In this document: positions 43,166 through 52,301 of the stretch, one piece after another | Position numbering within the stretch: position 1 is the first letter of the stretch | Layout of the letters: every line of letters begins with the position of its first letter | Assembly (NCBI RefSeq): GCF_025149465.1 | Contig: NZ_CP102275.1 | Span: 372,001 to 436,000, forward strand | Length of the DNA: 64,000 nt | Reading direction: 5' to 3' | Source of the DNA: Thomasclavelia spiroformis DSM 1552 | GTDB lineage: Bacteria > Bacillota_I > Bacilli_A > Erysipelotrichales > Coprobacillaceae | Program-made: the position numbers and the translations under genes | The notes under the pieces: model-generated | What the model saw: only the letters and a program-made list of their open reading frames with translations | What the model was told of the DNA's origin: nothing | Databases searched by the model: none

Positions 43166-44623
43166 ATGAGCTATGTTCAACGATTAGGAAAATCTTTAAT
43201 GTTGCCGGTTTCTGTAATGCCTATAGCAGCTTTATTAAAAGGAATTGGTTATTGGATTGATCCTGTTGGTTGGGGTAGCAATAATTTAATTTCTGCTTTT
43301 TTGATTGAGTCGGGTTCAGCAATAATAGATAATTTACCACTTTTTTTTGCGATTGGTGTAGCTGTAGGGATGGTAAAAGAAAAAGATACGATTCTAAGTT
43401 TATGTGCAGTTGTTTCGTATTTAGTAGTAGCTAGATTATTATCTGTTGAAACAGTTTCTTTAATTAGAGATATTCCTATTGAAGAAGTTCCGATAGCCTT
43501 TGAGAATTCTGCAAATAGTTTGGTTGGTATATTAGTGGGATTGGTTGTAGCATTTAATTATACACATTTTTCAAAAATTCAATTACCAATGGCTTTATCA
43601 TTTTTTGGAGGGAAGCGTTTTGTTCCAATTATTTCAACAGTAATGATGCTTTTGATATCAGGAATATTGATGGTTGTATGGCCAGCTTTATATAGTATGT
43701 CGATTAGTTTTGGCGAAGCAATATCTGGTTTAGGACCGATTGGTGCGGGATTATATGGATTTTTTAATCGATTATTAGTTCCAACAGGTTTACATCATGC
43801 ATTGAATTCTGTATTTTGGTTTGACAGTGCAGGAATTAATGATATAGGAAAATTTTGGGGAACAATACCTGGAAGTGTAGTAGGAGAAACAGGCATGTAT
43901 CAAGCAGGATTTTTTCCTGTGATGATGTTTGGATTACCGGCTGCAGCAATTGCAATTTATAACTGTGCAAGACCAGAAAAGAAAAAACAGGTAGTAGCTG
44001 TTTTATTATCAGCAGGATTTGCATCTTTTTTGACAGGAGTAACCGAACCATTAGAGTTTTCATTTATGTTTGTCGCGCCAATTTTATATGTTATACATGC
44101 TCTAATGACAGGAATAATGATGTTTATTGCTGCATTATTTCAATGGATAGCGGGATTTGGTTTTTCAGCAGGGTTAATCGATTATATTTTAAGCATTCGC
44201 TCACCTTATGCACATAATATTTTTATGTTAATACCTTTAGGAGTTATATGTGGGATTATTTATTATTGTATTTTTAGATTTATGATTATTCGCTATAATC
44301 TTATGACACCAGGAAGAGAAATTGATGACTCTGTAGAAGAAATTAATAAAAATGAATCTAATGTTATTTTAGTTAGTGATGATTATGATGAACTGGCAAT
44401 TATTTTATTGGAAGCATTGGGAGGGCGTAGTAATGTTATGTATGTTGATAGCTGTATTACACGGTTAAGGGTAGAATTAAAAAATCTTGATTTGGTAAAT
44501 GAACAACAAATTTTATCAACTGGAGCAACTGGAATAGTAAAGGTTGGAAAAAATAGTATTCAGATTATTATTGGAACTAAAGTTGGTTTTATTGTTGATT
44601 CAATAAATGATATTTTAATGTAG
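43166..44623 (+). CDS. Glucose-family PTS EIICB transporter (NagP-like)
   Basis: Membrane permease with a fused EIIB domain that imports and phosphorylates a hexose. The 485 residues have about ten hydrophobic helices (EIIC, 1-~385; ALMLP-like start, GLHHALNSVFWF, GITEPLEF-like GVTEPLEF), a linker (TPGRE) and EIIB with the phosphocysteine Cys430 in SCITRLR. By eye the EIIC sequence follows Bacillus NagP (N-acetylglucosamine) closely, including FPVMMFGLPAA and FGFSAGLIDYILS. GlcNAc as substrate is inferred from that and from the nearby GH84 enzyme. ATG 43166 follows AGGGAG. Confidence 0.9.
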   Translation: MSYVQRLGKSLMLPVSVMPIAALLKGIGYWIDPVGWGSNNLISAFLIESGSAIIDNLPLFFAIGVAVGMVKEKDTILSLCAVVSYLVVARLLSVETVSLIRDIPIEEVPIAFENSANSLVGILVGLVVAFNYTHFSKIQLPMALSFFGGKRFVPIISTVMMLLISGILMVVWPALYSMSISFGEAISGLGPIGAGLYGFFNRLLVPTGLHHALNSVFWFDSAGINDIGKFWGTIPGSVVGETGMYQAGFFPVMMFGLPAAAIAIYNCARPEKKKQVVAVLLSAGFASFLTGVTEPLEFSFMFVAPILYVIHALMTGIMMFIAALFQWIAGFGFSAGLIDYILSIRSPYAHNIFMLIPLGVICGIIYYCIFRFMIIRYNLMTPGREIDDSVEEINKNESNVILVSDDYDELAIILLEALGGRSNVMYVDSCITRLRVELKNLDLVNEQQILSTGATGIVKVGKNSIQIIIGTKVGFIVDSINDILM

Positions 44624-44638
44624 TAAGAGGTGATTGAG

Positions 44639-45475
44639 TTGAAAATATTAAAAGTTTTTAACAATAACAGTGTAGCAGCGATTTCTGATGACTTGGGAGA
44701 TATTATATTAACAGGTTCAGGAATAGGCTTTCAAAAAAAAGCGGGTGATTTAGTTGATCAAACTAAAATAGAAAAAACATATTTATTTAAAGATGACCAA
44801 AAAAAGCGTTTTGAACAGTCTATTGCAGAAGTACCTGCTGTTTATTATGAAATAGCACATAAAATTGTTTCTAAAGCAGTGAAAGATTTAAAAGTTGATT
44901 TTAGTGGTGAGATTTTTATTGCTATAAGTGATCATCTTTCTTTTGCAGTTAAAAGAAAAAAAGAAAATATTTATTTACCAAACATTATTTTAAATGAAAC
45001 AAAAATAATATATAAAGAAGAATATAAAGTAGGATTATGGGCATTGAATTATATAGAAAATAAAATAGGCATTCGCTTAGATGAAGATGAAGCAGGGTAT
45101 TTAGCATTACATTTAGTTAATTTTTCACTTAGTAATAATGCAAATAATGCTATGAAAATTGTTACTCTTACAAAAGAAGTTTTGAATTTGATAAAAAAGA
45201 CAATGAAAGTGGAGTTAGAAGAGGATTCAATTGGCTATACTCGTATTTCCACGCATCTTAAATTTTTAGCAGAAAGAATTTTTCGGGATGATGCTAGTAG
45301 TGTCGTAGATACTACTTCTGATATTCGTGAAATGCTTAAGGAAGATGCTAGGTTAGCTTTGTGCATTAATAGAATTGTTAAATTGATTAAAGAAAGATAT
45401 AATTATGACTTATCACCTGATGAACAGACATATCTTTGTATTCATATAAAAAAGAATACCAATACTAATAATTAG
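44639..45475 (+). CDS. LicT/BglG-family transcription antiterminator
   Basis: RNA-binding antiterminator that prevents leader termination when its sugar is available. The 278 residues hold the CAT RNA-binding domain (1-~55, MKILKVFNNNSVAAI), PRD1 (about 65-170; VYYEIAHKIV, AISDHLSFAVKR with the regulatory His) and PRD2 (about 175-278; STHLKFLAERIF, CIHIKK). It starts at TTG 44639 behind AAGAGGTGAT. It is cotranscribed with the EIICB, whose EIIB would phosphorylate and inactivate it. Its likely target is the RAT-like leader of the divergent EIIA gene. Confidence 0.92.
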   Translation: MKILKVFNNNSVAAISDDLGDIILTGSGIGFQKKAGDLVDQTKIEKTYLFKDDQKKRFEQSIAEVPAVYYEIAHKIVSKAVKDLKVDFSGEIFIAISDHLSFAVKRKKENIYLPNIILNETKIIYKEEYKVGLWALNYIENKIGIRLDEDEAGYLALHLVNFSLSNNANNAMKIVTLTKEVLNLIKKTMKVELEEDSIGYTRISTHLKFLAERIFRDDASSVVDTTSDIREMLKEDARLALCINRIVKLIKERYNYDLSPDEQTYLCIHIKKNTNTNN

Positions 45476-45493
45476 TAATTTTATAAAATATTT

Positions 45494-45517
45494 AAACGGT
45501 AAAGAACCGTTTTTTTA
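45494..45517 (+). terminator. Terminator after licT-type gene
   Basis: AAACGGT (45494-45500) pairs with ACCGTTT (45506-45512), followed by T5 more. Confidence 0.85.
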
Positions 45518-45529
45518 TTTTGTGCTTAT

Positions 45530-45557
45530 TTGACATGACTATGTATGATGATATAAT
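45530..45557 (+). promoter_or_regulatory. Promoter of GH84 gene
   Basis: TTGACA (45530-45535) and TATAAT (45552-45557) with a 16-base spacer. A second TATAAT at 45633-45638 may mark another start. Confidence 0.7.
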
Positions 45558-45565
45558 AAATATGG

Positions 45566-45632
45566 TAGGATTGTTTTTAATTTACAAATATCTAAAAATA
45601 TAAAATTTGTAGTTAATTTTATGATAATCCTA
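45566..45632 (+). promoter_or_regulatory. Long stem-loop in the GH84 leader
   Basis: TAGGATT (45566-45572) pairs with AATCCTA (45626-45632), and ACAAAT (45584-45589) with ATTTGT (45605-45610), forming one 67-base two-part hairpin at the 5' end of the message. No T tract follows. It may stabilise the mRNA or bind a regulator. Confidence 0.5.
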
Positions 45633-45705
45633 TATAATACGTGGGTTTTGATGATTAGTAAACGTGGACTAATTTTATCTAAAATTTACGGGAAAGGGGA
45701 AAAGA

Positions 45706-48700
45706 ATGAAAAGAACGTTTAAAAAAGTATTGGCTGCTGTTTTAACTTTAACAATGACATTTAGTTCATTGGTAATTTTACAACCAGTAAATGCTGAAAA
45801 TGAAGTGTCTGAATACACAATTTATCCAACACCTCATGAAGTTGTATATGATGATAGTGAGTTTGCAATTTCTGATGATGTTAATGTTGTGTATGGTGAT
45901 GCTATTGATAGTTTTACTAAAGATCATGCTGTAGATGTTTTAAATATTTTAGAAAAAACAAATACAGTAAGTGATGCAATTGATGAAAGTAAAACAAACT
46001 TGATTGTTGGGACTTATAATTCAGATGATTATGCTGATAAATATTTTAAAGACAATGCTTTAATTGATAGTGAAGATTTATTCACTCATAGCGATTCTTA
46101 TATTCTAAATGTTGATAACAATGTTATTGCAGTATTAGGTAGAGATACTGATGCAGCTTTCCACGGAATAACATCTCTAAAACATATCTTTAATCAAATT
46201 AAAGATAATAACATTTTAGAATTAAAAATCAATGATTATGCCGATGTAAAAGGACGTGGATTTATTGAAGGATATTATGGTAATCCATGGTCTAATGAAG
46301 ATCGTGCAGATTTAATGACTTTTGGAGGAGATTATAAATTAAATCAATATATTTATGCTCCAAAAGATGATCCAAAACATAATTCAAATTGGAGAGGTTT
46401 ATATACTGAAGATGAACTAGTTGAAGTTCGTAAGTTAGCTGAAGCTGGTAATAAAAGTAAATGTTACTATGTTTATGCATTACATACATTTATGTATAAT
46501 CCAATCAGATTTGATACTGAAGAAAACTATCAAAATGATTTAAATGTTATCAAAACAAAATTTGAACAATTGATGGGTGCAGGAGTTAAACAATTTGCAA
46601 TTTTAGCAGATGATGCAGCTGTTCCTGCTCAAGGTGCTCAATGCTATGTGCGTTTGATGACAGATTTAACAAACTGGTTAATTGAAAAACAAGCAACTGT
46701 ATCAGGGTTAAAATCAGATATGATTTTCTGTCCAAATGATTACACAGGATTTGGTACTAGTGCACAAATGCAAACATTAAAACAATTACCAGATTCTGTA
46801 AGTATTATCCAAACAGGTGGTAGAGTTTGGGGAGAAGTTGGTCCAAACTTCAACGAACAGTTTTATAGTAATATGGGACGCCCAGCTTATATGTGGATTA
46901 ATTGGCCATGTAGTGATAATACTAAAGATGGATTAATTATGGGTGGAGCTGAAGCTGTTTTAAAACCAAATGTTCGCCCAGAAACTGTAGAAGGTATTGT
47001 TTTAAATCCAATGCAACAATCTGAACCAAGTAAAGAAGCATTATTTACTAATGCAGATTATGCATGGAATATTTGGGAAGAGGCAAGTCATTACGAAAAA
47101 GTTTGGCATGATTCATTTAATTATATGGATCATGGAACTATCGAAGATACACCTGCTTCTATCGCATTACGTGAATTAAGTAAACACATGATGAATTCTC
47201 AACAAATTGGTAATGAAGAATCAATTGAATTAAAAGATAGATTATCAAGTTTCATCAATGCTTTGAATTCAGGTAGTGATATTACTGCTAGCGCAGATGA
47301 TTTAATTGGTGAATTTAAACTATTACAAGATAGCGCTAACACATATCGTGAAAATCCAGGTAATGAAAGAACAAGAGATCAAATTATCTATTGGTTAGAT
47401 TGCTGGCAAGATACAACAGAAGCAATTATCAATTATTTAGAAGCAGCAAAAGGATTACAAAATGGTGCTGATAATGATGAAATATGGGATAAATTCTCAA
47501 CAGGTCAAGCAGAATTTGATAAATCTAGAACACATGGATTTAATTACGTTGATCATATTGAATATGCAAAAGTAGGTAGAAAATATATCTATCCATTTAT
47601 GCAAAACTTAGATACAATTTTATCTGTTAAAGTAGGTACTATTGTAAATCCAGATCAACAAATTGTTACATTTATTACAAATCGTACTGATACACCAACT
47701 GGTTCTACTAAAAGTGCATTAGATAATAATGCATCTACTGAATTAACATATAAGAGTCCAAATACTATTTCTACTGGAACATATGTAGGTATTAGTTATA
47801 GTAAGGCAATTGATGTTAACAGTGTTACTTTTAGATTAGGACAAAGTGGTAACTTAAGAGATACATTTGCTAAAGCGAAGGTTGAATATACAACTGATGG
47901 AAAAACTTGGCAAGATGTTAATGGTGAAGAATATGAATTACCACAAGAAGTTACTATAAGTGATCTTGATTTAAAAGATGTAAAAGGAATTAGAATGATT
48001 GCTACTGCTGATAAAGCTAATACTTGGTTAGGTATTCGTGATATTGTTGTAAATGGAAAAGGTGTTGATGAAAGTACTGGCGAAAAATATTCAGGTACTG
48101 TAATTAAATCACCAAATTATGGTATTTATGGATCATATGGTGAAGCAAATATGCTTGATGATGATGATAATACATTTACATGGTATAACCAAAATACTAA
48201 AGTTGGAGATTATGTAGGGCTTGACTTAGGAGAAGTTGTACCTCTAGGAGTTGTAAGATTTATCATGGGTAATAGTGGAAACGATTACTGGAATGCTTAT
48301 GACTTAGAATATTCAACAGACGGGCAAAGTTATACTGTATTTGAAAGCTATACACAAAATCTTGAAAAGAAAACAGTGACTGCTGATTTAACAGGTATTA
48401 AAGCTCGTTATGTAAGAGTTAGAAATACCCAACCTAAGAATGTATGGTTAAAGATGTCTGATTTTAGAGTCAATCGACCAAATGATACTTTTGTTGATAC
48501 AAACAACGATAGTTTAAAAGAAATTGCAACTAAGATTGATACAAGTGTTGCTTCAGTTGCAACAGTTGAATCAGCAACTTTAAATCAAAATGAATATTTA
48601 GGAATTATTTTACCAAGAATTAGAGATTTATCTAATATTAATTTACAATTAGTAGGTGGAGATGCATTAACATTACAAGTATCAAAAAATTATGTTGATT

Positions 48701-50670
48701 GGGTAGATGTTGATGCAAGTAGTACTGATTTACCAGATGCTAGATATGTAAGATTAATAAATAAAACAGCAGATTCAATTACATTTGGAATTGAAAAATT
48801 TGAAGTATATTCAAATGAAATCTCTGCACCATTATTATTAGATTCTGATATTGGTGTTGATCCAAGCTGGGGGGTGGCTGAAGATAGTCGTGAAAATGGA
48901 GCTGCATTTGATGGTGATATGGACACTTCTACTGAGTTTGGTTCTACTGTTGAAAAAGGACAATATATTATTTATGATTTAGGTCAAGAAAGAACTATTA
49001 ATAAATTAGCAATGTATTGTCAAGATAGTGCAGTTAATTATATTCGTGATGCTGAAATTTTTGTTTCTGATAATTTAGACGAATGGACAAAAGTTATTAC
49101 AATTGGTGATGGTATAGAAAATGTTGATGAAGCGAATGTTACTTGTATAAATTCTGATGCAGGTTATAAAGCTTCTACAACTTATCCAAATAAAGTTTAT
49201 GTTGAAGGTAGTGCTGATAGTGTTAAGGCACGTTATATTAAAATTGTTATGACTGCTCCTAATACAGAACGTGCAGTATTATTTAATGAAATCGTTATTA
49301 ATGATGGTGAATATGTACCTGTAATTAACGATCCAACATTTAGTTCAAGTGCTATTGAAAAACAAGGATTTGAACCCCAAGATATGTTTGATGGTAATTT
49401 ATCAACATCTTATCGTCCTGATACTATTAAAGCAGGATATATTAGTTATACACTTTCTGAAAAACTTGATGTAACTAAGATAAATATTATTCAAACAGGT
49501 ACTGTTAGCAATGCTAAGTTATTAGCTTTAGTTGATGGTGAAAGTGCTAGAGAATGGGTACAAATAGGTACTTTAAATAAATCATTAAATGAAATTTATT
49601 TACCATTCTGGGAAAATATTTATGAATTAAAAATTGAATGGGATGCAAATAGTGTTCCGGCAATTTCTGAAATTGTCCTTATGAATGATGATGCATTACT
49701 ACCAAATCGTAGTGTATTACAAGAATATATTAATGGTTTAAATATTGATGAAGATGAATATACACCAGAATCTTATCAAGTATTTGCTGAAAAATTAGCT
49801 GCTGCTAATGAAGTATTAGCTAATAATAACAGTAATCAAAAAGCTATTGATAATGCACTAGCTGATTTACAAACAGCTGTAGAAAACTTAGTTCCTAGTG
49901 TTGAAGCTGATAAAACAGCATTAAAAATTGCAATTGATCTAGCAAATGCAATCACTGATGAAGATTTAACTAATGTTGTACCAGCAGTAGCTGATGAATT
50001 CAAAGCAGCAAGAGATGAAGCTAATGCTATTTATGGTGATAGAGGCGCAACTCAAGAAGAAGTAAATAATGCATTTGATCGACTTGCAAATGCAATGCAT
50101 ATGTTAGACTTTGTAAAAGGAGATAAAACAGCATTAAAAGCATTCATCGATAAAGTAAGCGGATTAGAAGCTGCTAAATATACAGAAACTACATGGACAG
50201 CATTTGAAACAGAATTAAATGAAGCAATTGCTGTATATAACGATGAAAATGCAATGCAAGAAGAAGTAAACAGTGCATACAGTGAATTAGTAACAGCATT
50301 CTTGAACTTAAGATTAATTCCAGATAAGAGCTTATTAGAAGACTTAATCAATCAAGCAAATGGATTAAATAGTGCAAATTATACAAAAGCAACATTTGAT
50401 GGATTAACAAAAGCATTAAATGAAGCAAAAGCAGTATATGAAAATCCAAATGCAACACAAGAAGAAGTAGACAATGCAAAAGATGTTCTAGCCAAAGCAA
50501 TTGCCGGATTACAAACAGTAACAACTGATAACACAGTAAGTACACCAGTAAATAATGGTGATACAACTACAAGTGTAAAAACTGGAGATGAAAGCTTAGC
50601 GGGAATGTTTGCAACAATCGCATTATTAAGTGTAGCTGGATATACAGTACTTAGAAAAAAAGAAGATTAA
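45706..50670 (+). CDS. Secreted GH84 beta-N-acetylglucosaminidase (hyaluronidase/NagJ-like), multidomain
   Basis: A 1654-residue exported enzyme that removes GlcNAc from mucin or other host glycans. In order: signal peptide with likely cleavage after Ala30; an N-terminal GH20b-like domain (~35-175); the GH84 barrel (~180-470) opening with GRGFIEGYYGNPW and with the catalytic pair Asp302-Asp303 in ILADDAA; a helical post-barrel domain (~480-640); about five beta-sandwich F5/8C-like domains (~650-1320); four FIVAR repeats of about 65 residues (~1340-1605); a Thr-rich linker; and an anchor SVKTGDESLAG followed by a hydrophobic helix and RKKED. The sorting motif is VKTGD rather than LPxTG. The ribosome site is AAAGGGG. 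Confidence 0.93.
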   Translation: MKRTFKKVLAAVLTLTMTFSSLVILQPVNAENEVSEYTIYPTPHEVVYDDSEFAISDDVNVVYGDAIDSFTKDHAVDVLNILEKTNTVSDAIDESKTNLIVGTYNSDDYADKYFKDNALIDSEDLFTHSDSYILNVDNNVIAVLGRDTDAAFHGITSLKHIFNQIKDNNILELKINDYADVKGRGFIEGYYGNPWSNEDRADLMTFGGDYKLNQYIYAPKDDPKHNSNWRGLYTEDELVEVRKLAEAGNKSKCYYVYALHTFMYNPIRFDTEENYQNDLNVIKTKFEQLMGAGVKQFAILADDAAVPAQGAQCYVRLMTDLTNWLIEKQATVSGLKSDMIFCPNDYTGFGTSAQMQTLKQLPDSVSIIQTGGRVWGEVGPNFNEQFYSNMGRPAYMWINWPCSDNTKDGLIMGGAEAVLKPNVRPETVEGIVLNPMQQSEPSKEALFTNADYAWNIWEEASHYEKVWHDSFNYMDHGTIEDTPASIALRELSKHMMNSQQIGNEESIELKDRLSSFINALNSGSDITASADDLIGEFKLLQDSANTYRENPGNERTRDQIIYWLDCWQDTTEAIINYLEAAKGLQNGADNDEIWDKFSTGQAEFDKSRTHGFNYVDHIEYAKVGRKYIYPFMQNLDTILSVKVGTIVNPDQQIVTFITNRTDTPTGSTKSALDNNASTELTYKSPNTISTGTYVGISYSKAIDVNSVTFRLGQSGNLRDTFAKAKVEYTTDGKTWQDVNGEEYELPQEVTISDLDLKDVKGIRMIATADKANTWLGIRDIVVNGKGVDESTGEKYSGTVIKSPNYGIYGSYGEANMLDDDDNTFTWYNQNTKVGDYVGLDLGEVVPLGVVRFIMGNSGNDYWNAYDLEYSTDGQSYTVFESYTQNLEKKTVTADLTGIKARYVRVRNTQPKNVWLKMSDFRVNRPNDTFVDTNNDSLKEIATKIDTSVASVATVESATLNQNEYLGIILPRIRDLSNINLQLVGGDALTLQVSKNYVDWVDVDASSTDLPDARYVRLINKTADSITFGIEKFEVYSNEISAPLLLDSDIGVDPSWGVAEDSRENGAAFDGDMDTSTEFGSTVEKGQYIIYDLGQERTINKLAMYCQDSAVNYIRDAEIFVSDNLDEWTKVITIGDGIENVDEANVTCINSDAGYKASTTYPNKVYVEGSADSVKARYIKIVMTAPNTERAVLFNEIVINDGEYVPVINDPTFSSSAIEKQGFEPQDMFDGNLSTSYRPDTIKAGYISYTLSEKLDVTKINIIQTGTVSNAKLLALVDGESAREWVQIGTLNKSLNEIYLPFWENIYELKIEWDANSVPAISEIVLMNDDALLPNRSVLQEYINGLNIDEDEYTPESYQVFAEKLAAANEVLANNNSNQKAIDNALADLQTAVENLVPSVEADKTALKIAIDLANAITDEDLTNVVPAVADEFKAARDEANAIYGDRGATQEEVNNAFDRLANAMHMLDFVKGDKTALKAFIDKVSGLEAAKYTETTWTAFETELNEAIAVYNDENAMQEEVNSAYSELVTAFLNLRLIPDKSLLEDLINQANGLNSANYTKATFDGLTKALNEAKAVYENPNATQEEVDNAKDVLAKAIAGLQTVTTDNTVSTPVNNGDTTTSVKTGDESLAGMFATIALLSVAGYTVLRKKED

Positions 50671-50678
50671 TACGCTAT

Positions 50679-50707
50679 ACGGTTATGAATTTTCATAACC
50701 GTTTTTT
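50679..50707 (+). terminator. Terminator after GH84 gene
   Basis: ACGGTTATGA (50679-50688) pairs with TCATAACCGT (50693-50702), followed by T5. Confidence 0.9.
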
Positions 50708-50820
50708 GATTCTTTAATGGACATAAAATTTAGAGAGAGTATAATTATAAATATGGTATATTTTGTCGAAATGAAGATTATTTTTGACATAAAAAATGAT
50801 ATTTTAATTATTTATTTGTA

Positions 50821-50848
50821 TTGACTTTTATAAAAAAAATAGTATACT
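50821..50848 (+). promoter_or_regulatory. Promoter of rubrerythrin gene
   Basis: TTGACT (50821-50826) and TATACT (50843-50848) with a 16-base spacer, directly upstream of a palindromic operator. Confidence 0.75.
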
Positions 50849-50858
50849 AATATTAGTA

Positions 50859-50876
50859 ATCGTTATCGATAACGAT
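50859..50876. promoter_or_regulatory. Operator palindrome upstream of rubrerythrin
   Basis: Perfect 18-base palindrome ATCGTTATCGATAACGAT placed just after the -10, covering the likely transcription start, as a repressor site would be. A redox or metal repressor (Fur/PerR class) is plausible, but the sequence does not match their canonical boxes exactly. Confidence 0.6.
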
Positions 50877-50902
50877 AAAAATATAAAATGGAGGAAATTA
50901 TA

Positions 50903-51448
50903 ATGGCAAAATTTGTATGTTCTGTATGTGGATATGTTTATGAAGGAGATAAAGCACCTGAACAATGTCCAGTATGTAAAGTAGGTGCTGATAAGTTTGT
51001 AGAACAAACTGGAGAAATGACTTGGGCTTCTGAACATGTTGTTGGTGTAGCTAAAGATGTAGATGAAGAAATTAAAAAAGAATTAAGAGCTAATTTTGAA
51101 GGTGAATGCTCTGAAGTTGGTATGTATTTAGCTATGGCACGTGTTGCACATCGTGAAGGATATCCTGAAATTGGATTATATTGGGAAAAAGCAGCTTATG
51201 AAGAAGCTGAACATGCTGCAAAATTTGCAGAATTATTAGGAGAAGTAGTAACTGATTCTACTAAGAAAAATCTTGAAATGCGTGTTGAAGCTGAAAATGG
51301 AGCTACTATGGGTAAAACTGAATTAGCTAAAAAAGCTAAAGCTGCTAACTTAGATGCTATTCATGATACTGTACATGAAATGGCACGTGATGAAGCAAGA
51401 CATGGTAAAGCTTTCCAAGGTTTACTTGAAAGATATTTTGGAAAATAA
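50903..51448 (+). CDS. Reverse rubrerythrin (rubredoxin-ferritin-like peroxidase)
   Basis: Reduces hydrogen peroxide in anaerobes. Domain order is reversed compared with classical rubrerythrin: an N-terminal rubredoxin domain with Cys6, Cys9, Cys22 and Cys25 (CSVCGY, CPVC), then a ferritin-like di-iron domain (about 50-181) with ligands in [29 protein letters not shown] and [14 protein letters not shown]. The 181-residue length fits. ATG 50903 follows GGAGGAAATTATA. It has its own promoter and an operator palindrome, which suggests induction by oxygen or peroxide. Confidence 0.95.
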   Translation: MAKFVCSVCGYVYEGDKAPEQCPVCKVGADKFVEQTGEMTWASEHVVGVAKDVDEEIKKELRANFEGECSEVGMYLAMARVAHREGYPEIGLYWEKAAYEEAEHAAKFAELLGEVVTDSTKKNLEMRVEAENGATMGKTELAKKAKAANLDAIHDTVHEMARDEARHGKAFQGLLERYFGK

Positions 51449-51464
51449 TAATTGTTTAATAAAT

Positions 51465-51512
51465 AAAAAGAAATACTATTTACATTTATAGTAGATAGTA
51501 TTTCTTATTTTT
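51465..51512. terminator. Bidirectional terminator between rubrerythrin and thiD
   Basis: AAGAAATACTAT (51468-51479) pairs with ATAGTATTTCTT (51495-51506), with T-rich sequence following on the plus strand and A/T-rich on the other. Confidence 0.75.
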
Positions 51513-52297
51513 TATTTATCAAAAATGAAAAAGTGATTTAATGGACCTGATCCTTTTCCTAAATTAAGTTGACTTAAAAGAGCATCTGAGATATATTTTT
51601 TAGCATTTTCAACAGCTAATTTAAGTTCCATACCACTAGCAAGATTAGATGCAATAGCTGAAGATAGTGTACAACCTGTACCATGTGTGTTAGGATTATC
51701 TATTTTATTACCATAGAACCAATATCCTTTTCCGTTTTTAAAAAGGAAATCATTTGCATCATTGATATTATGCCCTCCTTTAATTAAAACGGAGCAATTA
51801 TAATTATTGGCAATTTTTTTTGCAGCGTTTTCCATATCAAGGTTAGTATCTATTTTAATATCTGAAAGAATTTCTGCTTCTAAGACATTAGGTGTAATGA
51901 CTGTAGCAATAGGAAATAGTTTTTCCTTTAGAACATCTAAGGCATCATCTTGAATTAACTTTGAACCAGATGTTGAAACCATTACAGGATCAACTACAAT
52001 ATTTTGTGCTTTATAGCAGCATAATCTTTCTGCAATAACTTCAATTAGTTTAGCTGAAGAAACCATACCAATTTTAACTGCATCAGGAAAGATGTCTGTA
52101 AATATCGCATCAAGTTGTGCTAAAAGAAATGATGGAGAAACTTCTAGGATATCAGTTACTCCTAATGTATTTTGAGCAGTTAATGCCGTAATTGCACTCA
52201 TTGCATAAATATAATGAGCTGACATTGTTTTAATATCCGCTTGGATTCCTGCACCGCCGGAACAATCGCTTCCAGCAATTGTTAATGCTGTTTTCAT
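51512..52297 (-). CDS. thiD: Hydroxymethylpyrimidine/phosphomethylpyrimidine kinase
   Basis: Phosphorylates HMP and HMP-P to HMP-PP, the pyrimidine half of thiamine. The 261 residues show the ribokinase fold with ALTIAGSDCSGGAGIQADIKT, VDPVMVSTSG, TPNVLEAEIL, LIKGGH and the C-terminal NTHGTGCTLSSAIAS (catalytic Asp/Cys loop region). ATG 52297 lies after GAGGAGTAAGAAT. Fourth and last gene of the TPP-controlled operon thiM-thiE-HAD-thiD. Confidence 0.95.
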   Translation of the reverse strand: MKTALTIAGSDCSGGAGIQADIKTMSAHYIYAMSAITALTAQNTLGVTDILEVSPSFLLAQLDAIFTDIFPDAVKIGMVSSAKLIEVIAERLCCYKAQNIVVDPVMVSTSGSKLIQDDALDVLKEKLFPIATVITPNVLEAEILSDIKIDTNLDMENAAKKIANNYNCSVLIKGGHNINDANDFLFKNGKGYWFYGNKIDNPNTHGTGCTLSSAIASNLASGMELKLAVENAKKYISDALLSQLNLGKGSGPLNHFFIFDK

Positions 52298-52301
52298 ATT
52301 C

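Noticed and set aside
44639-45475. Calling the antiterminator specifically GlcT or LicT
   Set aside because: The domain layout is shared by GlcT, LicT and SacY; sequence alone does not set the sugar, so no symbol was given.
50052-50566. Two antisense frames at the 3' end of the GH84 gene
   Set aside because: Shadow frames of the FIVAR repeats and linker, with Leu/Tyr/His-biased translation and no ribosome site.
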